From Ruegeria discodermiae (GTDB lineage Bacteria > Pseudomonadota > Alphaproteobacteria > Rhodobacterales > Rhodobacteraceae), in assembly GCF_030758345.1 (NCBI RefSeq), contig NZ_JAVAMO010000008.1:1-64000 (forward strand): a stretch of 64,000 nucleotides of DNA, written 5' to 3'. Shown piece by piece: positions 9,782 through 18,459 of the stretch. Below the pieces are notes generated by a model. That model searched no databases. It saw only the letters and a program-made list of their open reading frames with translations, and had not been told where the DNA came from. The position numbers were made by a program, and so were the translations under genes. The first letter of the stretch is position 1, and each line of letters starts with the position of its first letter.

Positions 9782-10842
9782 CCCAAGCCGTTTTCGCCAT
9801 TCCCGGAGATAAGGATCGCCGCACCGGAGGTTTCATCTACGAAGCCCGCGTGCTGCGTGAACTGAACGAGATGGGCTGCACAACGATGCACCTGCAATTG
9901 CCCGACAGCTTTCCCGATCCGACAACAGCGGATATGGCAAAGGCGCTGGATGCATTGTGTTCTGTTCCGTCGGATCAGCCGATCATTCTAGATGGTCTTG
10001 TCTTCGGCGCAATTGATCCCGAGGGTCTCGCCAGGGTCCGCGCGCCAGTCATCGCGATGATCCACCATCCCCTTGGACTTGAAACCGGACTGCCCAAAGC
10101 GCGTTCAGCCTTTTTGCTGCAAAACGAAGCCGCCGCTTTGTGCCACGTCGATCACATTCTTGTTCCAAGCCCTGAAACAGCGCGTGTTCTGTGCCGCGAC
10201 TTCGGCGCTGATGCACACCGGATCACCGTCGCGCCGCCCGGTTTTGACAGGCCGGTTGTTAACCGTCAGCCCGCTGACCCGCCGCTGATTCTTTCGGTCG
10301 GGCTATTGGCACCACGCAAAGGCCACGATGTCTTACTCAGCGCTTTGGGACAACTCAGCGCGCTGCGCTGGCGGGCCGAAATCGTCGGCAGAGCACACGA
10401 CCCAGACTATGCCGCCGCCTTACACGAGCAAGCCCGCGCGCTGGACATCGACGAACGGGTAACTTTCTCGGGTGAGATCGAGACTGACGCCCTCACGGCC
10501 CGTTTCAACGCGGCATCGGTGTTTGCCTTGGCCACGCGCTACGAGGGCTACGGCATGGTGTTGAGCGAAGCGATGATGTACGCGCTGCCAATCGTCTCTT
10601 GCCGCGTCGGAGCCGTACCAACAACGGTTGGCAAGGCAGCGATCCTTGTTCCACCCGACAATCCCAATGCGTTGGCAGATGCCTTGCGGCGGATCATCCA
10701 GAACCCGCGCGCGGCAGAAAGACTCTCTCAATTATCAGCCCGACGGTCTGGCACGCTGCCCCGATGGCGAGACACGGCTCAGTTGTTTTTATCAACGATT
10801 GAGAGGATACGCCGCGCAGGCGTGGCCACGAAATTGTCGTAG
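9778..10842 (+). CDS. GT4-family glycosyltransferase
   Basis: A 354-residue GT-B fold retaining glycosyltransferase. The N-terminal half has a glycine-rich loop (TGGFIYEARVLREL). The C-terminal half contains LSVGLLAPRKGHDVLLSAL and the EX7E donor-binding motif EGYGMVLSE at about residue 256. It lacks a signal peptide, so it should act at the cytoplasmic face of the membrane. It closes the coupled operon starting at 3256. With a CDP-alcohol transferase and a headgroup-transferase-like enzyme in the same transcript, a glycolipid product is a reasonable inference. Confidence 0.9.
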   Translation: MTQAVFAIPGDKDRRTGGFIYEARVLRELNEMGCTTMHLQLPDSFPDPTTADMAKALDALCSVPSDQPIILDGLVFGAIDPEGLARVRAPVIAMIHHPLGLETGLPKARSAFLLQNEAAALCHVDHILVPSPETARVLCRDFGADAHRITVAPPGFDRPVVNRQPADPPLILSVGLLAPRKGHDVLLSALGQLSALRWRAEIVGRAHDPDYAAALHEQARALDIDERVTFSGEIETDALTARFNAASVFALATRYEGYGMVLSEAMMYALPIVSCRVGAVPTTVGKAAILVPPDNPNALADALRRIIQNPRAAERLSQLSARRSGTLPRWRDTAQLFLSTIERIRRAGVATKLS

Positions 10843-10862
10843 AGTGGGCTGCTCCACTTACG
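10838..10862 (+). terminator. Hairpin at the end of the lipid operon
   Basis: A stem of CGTA plus AGTGG pairs with CCACT plus TACG around a six-base loop, with a one-base bulge, directly at the glycosyltransferase stop. No T-run follows, so intrinsic termination is uncertain. The following stretch to 11232 holds no credible gene; it is probably flank of the IS110 element. Confidence 0.35.
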
Positions 10863-11232
10863 AGGACATCTGACAAAGAAGATGTTACTGCCGAGGCTAA
10901 AGAACACAGCTTTTTATTCGGAAATGCACGGCGGTCAACTCATTCAATCGCCGTTGTCAAAGACGCCATTTGCCGCTGCGGCGAATGTCTTGTGTGGATG
11001 GCTCCTGCATAGCAAGACTTTTTTGAGTTGATTTGTGCGTTTGTCAGAAACAGTCGTGGGTCCGGCCTGTTTGCGCGGTGTCGACCGCGGGCCCTAATGG
11101 GTTCCGCAAACCAGGTCCCTAACGGCTTAGCGAGCTGTAACGCCCGAGACATTCGGCGGGGTGTCCTGGTTTTAGCGGCTGACTTATGCACCATCATTTC
11201 GCTGGTCTTGCTAACTCGTGTTTATTCTCTCA

Positions 11233-11738
11233 TCAGGCCATATATGGGTTGTAAGGTGTGTTGCGTTTGAGAACGGCCCAAACGATCCGGGCCGTCTTGT
11301 TGGCCATAGCGACCGTCGCGACGCGCGCTGGTTTGCGTTCGAGCAGAAACGTTAGCCATTTGCTGGCGCGTTCAGGGTGTGATCGGGTTTGTCTGACCAG
11401 CGACTTCATCCCGACAACAAGCAGTTGTCTGATATACTGGTCTCCCATCTTGGTGATCCGCCCAAGCTTCTCCTTGCCGCCGCTGGACTTGTTCGCCGGT
11501 GTCAGCCCCAACTACGCAGCAAACTCGCGGCCATTCCTGAACTGATGCCCGTCTCCGATACTGGCGATGATGGCGGAGGCTGTGACCGCCCCGACGCCTG
11601 GGATGGTTCGTAACAACCGCACCCGCTCGTCCTCCTTAGCGACCTGCTTCAAGCGCTCTTCATACCAACGGATCCTAGTGTGGAGCGCCATGAGCTGCTC
11701 AGATAGATTACAGATCACCGCGTTGGCGACGTCAGGTA
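11233..11738 (-). pseudogene. IS110-family transposase, C-terminal half
   Basis: Minus-strand translation gives the IS110 C-terminal hallmark: RLLRTIPGVGAVTASAIIASIGD, then GLTPANKSSGGKEKLGRITKMGD and YIRQLLVVGMKSLVRQ. A stop codon at about 11512-11514 interrupts the frame just before GLTP. The part encoding the DEDD catalytic core is gone, replaced at about 11738 by an IS3-type fragment. The N-terminus of the same element lies at 12393-12514. Confidence 0.85.
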
Positions 11739-12391
11739 AAGTGGCGCAGCTGCTTCGGGTCGAGGGCTGGCGTGTCAACCACAAGAAGGTAGAAAGGCTA
11801 TGGCGGGAGGAAGGTCTGCAGCTCCCGCAGCGGCACAAGAAGAAGCGTCGCCTCTACCACAAGGACAGCTCGATCATTCGGCTCCGACCGACGCATCCCA
11901 ACCATGTCTGGAGCGTCGATTTCGTTCACGACAAGCTGAGCAATGGGCGGAGCTACAAGATGCTCACGGTTCTGGATTAATACACCCGCCAGGCGCTTGC
12001 AGTGGAAGTTCGGACCCGCATGGGCTCTGAAGATGTGCTGGAGGTTCTCTATGGGCTGTTCCTGCGCCACGGAAAGCCTGATTTCGTTCGAAGCGATAAC
12101 GGCCCAGAGTTCTCTTCGCGGGCAACCCAGAGTTGGCTCGAAAAGGTCGGTGTGAACCCGATCCGGATCTACCCGGGCTCTCCCTGGGAGAACGGATACA
12201 ACGAGAGGTTCAACGGAACGCTCCGCCGCGAGGTTCTCAATTCCGAATGGTTCACAACGACCAAGCAGGCACAGATCGTGATCAATTGTTGGCTCAGGCA
12301 ATACAACCACACCCGACCCCATCAGGCCCTCAACATGCGCCCACCAGTCCCCGAAACTCTAGTCCGAAATGGCCCAGAACATGGGGGCTAA
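11739..12391 (+). pseudogene. IS3-family OrfB transposase, truncated, nested in IS110
   Basis: The frame reads VAQLLRVEGWRVNHKKVERLW, NHVWSVDFVHD (first Asp), RSDNGPEF (second Asp) and GSPWENGYNERFNG (Glu), so the whole DDE catalytic triad is present. It is nonfunctional as it stands. The N-terminus is missing where it joins IS110 at about 11738, and a TAA at 11978-11980 replaces the residue that normally follows LD. The C-terminus is complete and ends at the junction with the second IS110 piece. Confidence 0.85.
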
Positions 12392-12392
12392 A

Positions 12393-12514
12393 CAGAATGG
12401 CAAAACTTGCGTGCGCCGCAGTGGCTTGTTGAAGATGACACTTTCATCCTCGCCAATTCCGTGGACCTGAAACACGTTCTTCGCCAGATCAACGCCGATT
12501 GTTGTAACTTGCAT
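12393..12514 (-). pseudogene. IS110-family transposase, N-terminal stub
   Basis: MQVTTIGVDLAKNVFQVHG is the classic IS110 N-terminus, with the first catalytic Asp in VDLAK. The frame continues to about RRTQVLPFC, where the IS3 fragment begins. Together with 11233-11738 it forms one IS110 element whose middle (very roughly 130 codons) was lost when the IS3 piece arrived. Confidence 0.82.
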
Positions 12515-12920
12515 GGGGTGGCTCCTCTCATAAGCAGATTTTGCTACCTGCACTATGGCGCATTGCGACGCCGGTTGGAGCAGGAGCCATCCACCCCATC
12601 GGCTTTGTGGGCTGCGACCGCAGCATTTCGGTTGGCTGCTGGATGTCAGCTCTGGGCCGTCCTCACTACGATGAATGCCGGTTTGTTGGCAAGATGTCGA
12701 GGATTCACAGAGGTGAGATGTGAGCCTATTCTAACCGATACTGCTTTTCAGAACCAATTTTGACACTTCATTGTGCCCATTTGGGTTGATCTCGAGCCTG
12801 GGTGGGCAGTGGCGGCATCGACCGACCGTGGTCGCCCGGCGCCAAGCAGGAAACGTATTCCATTGCGATTGTCCGGGATTCGACGTCTCCGCCCGAACAC
12901 AAAGACGTGGCGGCTCGCAC
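12515..12920. other. Intergenic, no gene recognised
   Basis: This stretch is the probable outer flank of the IS110 element followed by unassigned sequence. Short open frames on both strands show no family resemblance and no ribosome-binding site. I see nothing supportable here. Confidence 0.5.
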
Positions 12921-13760
12921 TCATTTTGCTGCGAGCTCTGAGTCCGGCTTTCGTCCCATGACCTGCGCAGCCATCGAGGCGCTGATGACATAGTCCCTAA
13001 CGGGTCTTGCAAGCTCGAAAACGATCTCGTCTATCTCCTTCTCAGTCGCAATTTCCAAATCAATGAGGTTTTGCTTCATCTCATTTGAAAGGGCAATTTG
13101 AAGCATATTGACGACTTTCTGCTGGCCCTCGAGTGGCCAATAGGCTGATGCCTGAATGTCTGCGAAACCAGCGTCCAGCATATCCGTCGCCAGTTGACTG
13201 ACGCCGTAATTTGCGTCGCCTCCGCCGACCTCGATCAGCCTCGCAAACCAAGATGACATCTGTTCGTACCATTCCGTTCGACCGTGCCTGATGTAGATTT
13301 GAGCAATCTCCTCTCCCAGAAAGATGCCTGAAGGTTTCAAAGCGTTGAGAGTTTTGCGCAGAATGTCGCCTGCATCAGATAGTTAGGATAGGACGTAACG
13401 CGTGTGGGCAAAGTCATACCGATCTGATGGGAAGGGAAAATCCTGAACCTTGGCGCAAACAAACGTGACATTTTTTAAGTCCAGTTCGGCGGCACGACGA
13501 TTGGCAATTTCGATAAGGTCTGGAGATTGGTCGAAAGCTGTCACATGGCCATCCGGGACAAGGGCTTCCGCAAAGTAGCAGGCGGTATCGCCAATGCCGC
13601 AGCCTATCTCCAAGATTTCCATATCCGGGTTTGTCGGAAAGTCGGAGAGGCATCGCTTTGTTCCCGGCAAATAGACCTCGTTGAACAGTCGATAGCGTAG
13701 AAGAGTGCCAGCCTCGCTACCCAGCAGATAGGTAATTGTTTCGCTCTTCTGGGTCATCAT
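12921..13760 (-). pseudogene. Class I SAM-dependent methyltransferase with one nonsense codon
   Basis: The frame is continuous over 280 codons except for a single TAA at 13383-13385 (codon 126). Upstream of it are motif I, ILEIGCGIGDTACYFAE near residue 48, the acidic loop AFDQSPDLIEIA and the motif DFAHTRYVLS. Downstream the normal fold continues (GDILRKTLNALKPSGIFLGEE). A one-codon change would restore it, so the mutation is recent or the codon is suppressed or a sequencing error. The gene is AT-richer than the flanking operons and sits in the accessory patch with another methyltransferase. Confidence 0.8.
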
Positions 13761-14244
13761 TTTTCTGTCCTAGATCATGGCAGTAAAACTGGCTTGGACT
13801 CTATCCGGGGTCAGGACACATATCCAACAGACCAAGTTCACCGCGCGTGCAATGACGGAAAGAAACACATTCGCTAAAGCAAGTGTTGAATCCGACCCTT
13901 CTTTATAGCGGGTCGAGTGTCGATTTGTCCTGCGCTGTTTGAGTTCACGTTACTTCCGAGTGGGTATGTGCAGCGAAGGCCAGCAAAGAGGGTTGCAATT
14001 GCAGCATTTAGGTAAAGTGTCGAGTGACCGGAATGGGCCGTTGGAACTCAGTGAGATGGAGATGGATCTGCCGACAAGATGTTGCGCAAGCTCCGATGTC
14101 CGCCGTGAGCCCAGTTCCATATATCGGGTACTTAGCCAACGACCGTAAGACGCCGTTCTTGGCCCAGTTATTCTTCGATTTTGGGCGGTGCTCTGTGTAA
14201 ACTATGCGCTCTAGCTGCCAACCCAACTACAACTGGAGGATTGA
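13761..14244. other. Intergenic, AT-richer accessory DNA
   Basis: There is no recognisable coding sequence between the two divergently oriented methyltransferase genes. The right end should carry the promoter of the SABATH-like gene; a TAAACTAT stretch about 50 bases before its start could be a -10 element, but no convincing -35 partner is visible. Confidence 0.4.
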
Positions 14245-15327
14245 ATGAATGATAAGAGCAGTCCAACTGAGGGAATGATAGATTATGCAGGAAATTCCCT
14301 CCCGCAGAAGCATTCGATTCAATCCCGCGCAGACGACGTTCGGGAGATGGCCGACAAGGTTTTGGCCTCATCAGACGACATTCACATTGCTGACTATGGA
14401 TGTGGGACTGGGTCGAATGCGATATTGTCTGTTAATCCTGCGGTAAAATCCTTTGCAGACCGCTATCCAGATCGCTCCATCTACGTCCACCACGTCGACC
14501 AAGCGGAAAACGATTGGAATACTTTATTCGACTGTGCTGCTGGCCAAGACGGCTACGCTAACATCTCTGCAGGTGTTCGCCCTGTCGCAAGTGTGGGTAG
14601 TTTTTTCTCGATGGTCGCACCGGCATCTTCCATTGACGTTGGAACTTCGTTTGGTGCAAGCCATTGGCTCAGCAAACAGCCCGTTATCTCTTCAGCAGGC
14701 ACGCTTTGGTTCGCAGATTTGCAGGGTGAAGCTCGCTTGACGCTGAAAAGGCAAGCGCAGCGAGATTGGGAAACCTTTTTGGCTTTGCGACTTCGGGAGT
14801 TACGGAGCGGCGGCAGGCTTATGGTCTCGACGCTGGGTGCCATCCCGGATGAGAGCGAAGTCAACGGAATTTGCAGCTCTGGTCGACATACCTATCGCGC
14901 GATGTACAAGGTCGCCGAAACGATGGTGAGTGACGGATTGATATCAGAGCACGCGCTTCGGGACTTCGTTATCCCAATCTGGTTTATGTCCAGGGAAGAG
15001 GCGCTTGAACCATTTCAACGCAACAAGGAATTGGAAGATGGCTTTGTGCTGGAAAGAGCGGAGGTTGCTCCGGCTCTGCAAAACCCGGAAGACATCTTCT
15101 CAGACAAAATCAAAGCACCACAAGACTACGCGGCAAGCTACAAGGGTTTTGTTCGTTCCTTTACCGAATCCACATTCAGGCAATCTTTGTTATGCGGTGA
15201 ATCTGCTCATTCGGCCGAAACTCTTCTGAACGAGTTTTACGACCGTTTTGAAGCGTTCATCAAAGACGGAGAAGGCAAATACGCCTTTGAAATTTGGTTG
15301 TTGACGATTGAGCTTAGAAAACAATGA
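14245..15327 (+). CDS. SABATH-type SAM-dependent carboxyl methyltransferase
   Basis: A 360-residue protein with the landmarks of the plant SABATH family (salicylate, jasmonate and indole-acetate carboxyl methyltransferases): the SAM-binding N-terminus YAGNSLPQKHSIQ, DYGCGTGSNAI, the acidic loop HVDQAENDWNTLF, VGSFFSMVAPASSIDVGTS and the substrate-pocket strand SHWLSKQP. These enzymes convert small carboxylic acids to methyl esters. A strong GGAGG lies just before ATG 14245. The gene is noticeably AT-richer than the window average and is surrounded by IS debris, which suggests horizontal transfer. The substrate is unknown. Confidence 0.82.
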   Translation: MNDKSSPTEGMIDYAGNSLPQKHSIQSRADDVREMADKVLASSDDIHIADYGCGTGSNAILSVNPAVKSFADRYPDRSIYVHHVDQAENDWNTLFDCAAGQDGYANISAGVRPVASVGSFFSMVAPASSIDVGTSFGASHWLSKQPVISSAGTLWFADLQGEARLTLKRQAQRDWETFLALRLRELRSGGRLMVSTLGAIPDESEVNGICSSGRHTYRAMYKVAETMVSDGLISEHALRDFVIPIWFMSREEALEPFQRNKELEDGFVLERAEVAPALQNPEDIFSDKIKAPQDYAASYKGFVRSFTESTFRQSLLCGESAHSAETLLNEFYDRFEAFIKDGEGKYAFEIWLLTIELRKQ

Positions 15328-15456
15328 AGGGATATCGATGCCGCTCTGCTTTGAACTTACTCTTTCGCAACACTTATCTAACCAATTCGTTCAGCCCTTC
15401 TTGATATAGGAGTGTCAAAATGCGTTTTCTTGCCATACAGCACGATAGAGTTACAC

Positions 15457-15714
15457 TCATTCACCGCGAACCTTGAGATAGGTCTCATCCATACGCCAGG
15501 ATTCAGCGGCGCTGGTCTTCCTTTTCTGCGCCGCGCGAGCGGCAAAGGGTGAACACTTCACGACCCAGCGGTTCAGTGTTGCATAGTCAACCGATACGCC
15601 GCGTTCCGCCATGATCTCTTACAGATCGCGGTATGAGACACCGTAGCGCACATAGAAGTAGACCGCGTATAGGATCACCGACTTTGGCTAGCGCGCGTCT
15701 TTGAAATCGATCAT
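15457..15714 (-). pseudogene. IS6-family transposase fragment
   Basis: The reading ILYAVYFYVRYGVSYRDL, IMAERGVSVDYATLNRWV, SAAESWRMDETYLKV matches the N-terminal third of an IS6/IS26-type DDE transposase, including the first catalytic Asp in MDETY. In-frame stops follow DAR and RDL, and the sequence is cut off after KVRGE. It is an inactive remnant. Confidence 0.82.
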
Positions 15715-15733
15715 CGGGCAGTCCCAAATAGTA

Positions 15734-15826
15734 TTACAGACCAAGCACCAGCTTGATTAAACCGGGCGAAGACGCAACAGGCCGACCAAAGTTTGAGACA
15801 GAACCGACAAGCTCCAACTCCGCCAT
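15734..15826 (-). CDS. Small ORF (30 aa) before the IS6 fragment
   Basis: A 30-codon frame begins MAELELVGSVSNFGRP, preceded by GGGAGG at a good distance. It ends 19 bases before the IS6 remnant on the same strand. No family is recognised. The RBS is the only support; it may be a truncated N-terminus carried by a mobile element. Confidence 0.25.
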   Translation of the reverse strand: MAELELVGSVSNFGRPVASSPGLIKLVLGL

Positions 15827-15846
15827 ATTGCTAACCTCCCGATGGC

Positions 15847-15903
15847 TTCCATTCCAAAAACCGACCAGATGAAAGATCAGAGGATGTCCATTCCATCACA
15901 ACC
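15847..15903. repeat. Copy B of the ~57-bp dispersed repeat
   Basis: This is the partner of the copy at 1311-1366, 14.5 kb away, in the same orientation. It lies just upstream (minus strand) of the small ORF and IS6 remnant, which again ties the repeat to mobile DNA. Confidence 0.6.
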
Positions 15904-15954
15904 TTTTGGTGCGAAGTTGGAAAGGATCAAAGGCCCGCAATTGGGTTGGTCCGG

Positions 15955-15977
15955 CCGAGCCCGGAGACCGGCCTCGG
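15955..15977 (-). terminator. GC-rich hairpin after the NTF2-like gene
   Basis: CCGAGCCCGG pairs with CCGGCCTCGG across an AGA loop, with one central mismatch, about 15 bases beyond the stop of the minus-strand NTF2-like gene. It lacks a clear T-run on the minus strand, so it may be a weak or Rho-assisted terminator. Confidence 0.4.
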
Positions 15978-15991
15978 TCGATTTGGCCGAA

Positions 15992-16468
15992 TTACTCAGC
16001 TTTTAATTTCATGTCGGCCGGATCAAATGTAGTGACCTGTACGTACATTAGACCATCGCGAGTTACGTAAGCATCCGCACCTTTGTAGGGTTCTTCGAGC
16101 CAATCTGCTTCAACACGCCAGGACACATTCACGGTGTCGCCAATGGTCTTCACTTTCTCAGCAATGAAGGTCGCTCCGATAAAGCCTCCATCTTCGCGGG
16201 GCGTGCAAAACCCAGCGAACACGTCGCCAATGGCGGAACGTCCCTCAACCCAAACGCCGTTTGGGAGAATGATCAAGACTTCTTCTGGGTACTGTGCCAT
16301 AAGGCGGCCCCAGTCGCATGCATTCAATGCGTCAATGTGTTCGAACGTCACCCGCTCTGCGTTTGGCTGCATAACCAGCGGCGGCAGTTCTTTTGTGTGA
16401 CCGTCAGCCAAAACAGATGTGCCCAAAGCCACAACTAGAGCAGCCGACCCAAGTGCAGTCAATTTCAT
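15992..16468 (-). CDS. Secreted NTF2/SnoaL-like protein
   Basis: A 158-residue protein with a clear Sec signal peptide (MKLTALGSAALVVALGTSVLA, then DGH). The rest reads as an NTF2-like cone: an N-terminal helix ERVTFEHIDALNACDWGRLMAQ, the strand LIILPNGVWVEGRSAIGDVFAGF and late strands around VNVSWRVEADW. NTF2-like folds serve as small hydrolases, isomerases or binding proteins; no catalytic set can be assigned. A strong GGGAGGAAA precedes the ATG. It stands alone between IS debris and the catabolic island. Confidence 0.75.
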   Translation of the reverse strand: MKLTALGSAALVVALGTSVLADGHTKELPPLVMQPNAERVTFEHIDALNACDWGRLMAQYPEEVLIILPNGVWVEGRSAIGDVFAGFCTPREDGGFIGATFIAEKVKTIGDTVNVSWRVEADWLEEPYKGADAYVTRDGLMYVQVTTFDPADMKLKAE

Positions 16469-17009
16469 GGTTTCCTCCCATTTTACTCATGAGTTTACCA
16501 AAACATGAACGCCTCCAACGACAAGCACTGTAGATTGCCGTATATCACCTCAGGTCTCATTATTCAGCGATGGCGTCGCTCGCGGAGGAAGCAAGCATTC
16601 GTTCAAAGTGCAGCATCCACCAACTTGTTTCTATCCCGATCTATGCAACACGGTCGCGTCGAAGTGTTAACCCAACCGAACGTGAATTCCGAACGTTGTC
16701 ATGATCTTAAATTGCGGCGATGAAGGAGGTTACCGTGATCTTACCGAAGCCAGGACGCGACGTAAGAGTTCGACAATTCGCCGCGATCTAACCAACCAAC
16801 AAGAAACCTTGCAACAGATTCGCCGCCGGCATGTTTGATACGTCGTCCTCAAGGATGCCTTTTGTGCGCTGACTAGGCACCCGGGCAACGCTTGATCATC
16901 TGCGGCCCGGGGACTGCTCTGGTGGATGTACATCCCCTGCACTCCTCTCTGGTGGATTTTGGGGGTGGAAATCATCTTTGCCCAGAAAAACAGACCGGAG
17001 GTTACATCA
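16469..17009. other. Intergenic, no gene recognised
   Basis: About 540 bases without a supportable gene lie between the NTF2-like gene and the operator-like palindrome before the ABC importer. Short frames on both strands have no RBS and no family resemblance. The right part presumably holds the promoter of the importer operon. Confidence 0.45.
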
Positions 17010-17026
17010 CGTCACTCTCTGTGACG
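17010..17026. promoter_or_regulatory. Perfect inverted repeat upstream of the importer operon
   Basis: CGTCAC is separated by five bases from GTGACG, about 90 bases before the first gene of the importer cluster. The spacing and position suit a dimeric regulator site. The AraC-type gene at 21193 is a possible partner, though AraC sites are usually direct repeats. Confidence 0.35.
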
Positions 17027-17115
17027 GGGAATCCTTGAAGCGTGGCGCAGGCTTGAACGGTCCGCTGCGCGTGTTCCGCGCTTGAGGCCAACTAAAATGT
17101 CGCTGGGAGGAAAAT

Positions 17116-18366
17116 ATGCGATTTAACTACCTGACATCTATATCCGTGGCCGCGCTCTTGGCTGCCGGGGCTGCCCAAGCTGAACCGCTTAAGGTCGGCG
17201 TCCTCGCAACGCTCGAAGGCACATATACGGTTCTTGGCGAAGATGGCGTTCGCGGCTTGAAAACAGCACTGGCGGAGTGGAAAGACACCGCTGGAGGGCG
17301 CGAGATCGAACTGGTGATCGGCTCGACCGATGCCAGCCCTGACAGCGCGGTTCGAGCGGCGCGCAAGCTGGTGGAACAGGATGGCGTTGAAATTGTGATC
17401 GGGCCGCTGTCAGGCTCGGAAGGCATCGCAATCCGGGACTATTCCAAGACGCAACCCGGTGTCACCTTCTTGAACGGGATTTCCGGCGCACAGGAAACGA
17501 CCTATGTGACCCCATCGGACAATTTCTTCCGCTTCAATACGGATGGCGCGCAGTGGTCGACCGGTCTGGGTGACTATGTCTTTAACGAAAAAGGCTATGA
17601 AACCGTCGCCACGGTGGGTGAGGACTATTCCTTTATCTACACGCAGGTCTTTGGCTTTGCGCTGGAATATTGCGCTGCAGGTGGTGAGATTACAGAGCGC
17701 TTTTGGGTTCCGCTGGGAACCAAAGACTTTGGTTCAATCATCGCGGCATTGCCGGACGATGTGGATGCGATCTATCTTGGCCTTGGCGGCGGCGATGCCG
17801 TCAACTTCCTGAACCAGTATCAGCAGGCTGGTGGTGAAGCGAACCTGATCGGCGGGTCGATCATGGTGGATGGCACCGTTCTTTCGTCAAAAGGGTCGGC
17901 AAAAGACGCGCTGATTGGCGTCCCTTCATCAGGTCCGCAAGCAGATACATGGGACGACGAGAAGTGGCAGACCTATGTAAAATCCTATCAAGACACCTTC
18001 CCGCCGGATCAGCGTTTTCCCAGCCCATCGCTACTAGCGACCGGGTACTACAACGCGACCACTGCGGCGATGTCCTGCCTTGAACAGGTGGAGGGCGATC
18101 TGAGCGATGGTCAGGCGGCTTTCCGCAGTTGCCTAACCGACCTGACGCTTGAAGCGCCCAATGGGACGATCAAGCTGGATCAAAACCGGCAGGCAATCGG
18201 GTCGAACTTTGTCACCGAAGTTGTCGAACTGGATGATGGGACACTGGCCAACAAGCTGGTCAAAAAGGTCGATGACGTGAACCAAACTCTCGGCATCGAA
18301 CCCGAGAAATTTGCATCGATCGGGCTGCCCAGTCGCGACGTTCCGGTCTGCAAGAAGTCATATTGA
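17116..18366 (+). CDS. Branched-chain-amino-acid-type ABC substrate-binding protein
   Basis: A 416-residue periplasmic protein of the Peripla_BP_6 (LivK/AmiC) class. The signal peptide ends near residue 22 (AAQAEPLK). The mature start LKVGVLATLEGTYTVLGEDGVRGLKTAL is typical. Further landmarks are KLVEQDGVEIVIGPLSGSEG and VATVGEDYSFIYTQ. Such proteins also bind aromatic acids, amides and sugars' acids, so amino acids need not be the ligand. GGGAGGAAA precedes the ATG. It is separated from the permease genes by a Fe-ADH-fold gene, a dehydrogenase and an AraC regulator, which link transport to catabolism. Confidence 0.92.
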   Translation: MRFNYLTSISVAALLAAGAAQAEPLKVGVLATLEGTYTVLGEDGVRGLKTALAEWKDTAGGREIELVIGSTDASPDSAVRAARKLVEQDGVEIVIGPLSGSEGIAIRDYSKTQPGVTFLNGISGAQETTYVTPSDNFFRFNTDGAQWSTGLGDYVFNEKGYETVATVGEDYSFIYTQVFGFALEYCAAGGEITERFWVPLGTKDFGSIIAALPDDVDAIYLGLGGGDAVNFLNQYQQAGGEANLIGGSIMVDGTVLSSKGSAKDALIGVPSSGPQADTWDDEKWQTYVKSYQDTFPPDQRFPSPSLLATGYYNATTAAMSCLEQVEGDLSDGQAAFRSCLTDLTLEAPNGTIKLDQNRQAIGSNFVTEVVELDDGTLANKLVKKVDDVNQTLGIEPEKFASIGLPSRDVPVCKKSY

Positions 18367-18459
18367 GCAGATTTGAATCTGGGTTCGAGCCTTGGTTGGC
18401 CCGGACCCTCTGCTTTTAACTATCCTCATGCACACCTCAATCCCGGGGAGGGACAGTCA

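Noticed and set aside
18368-18381. CAGATT-TG-AATCTG dyad after the binding-protein stop as a terminator
   Set aside because: A two-base loop cannot form a stable RNA hairpin and no T-run follows; transcription likely continues into the next gene.
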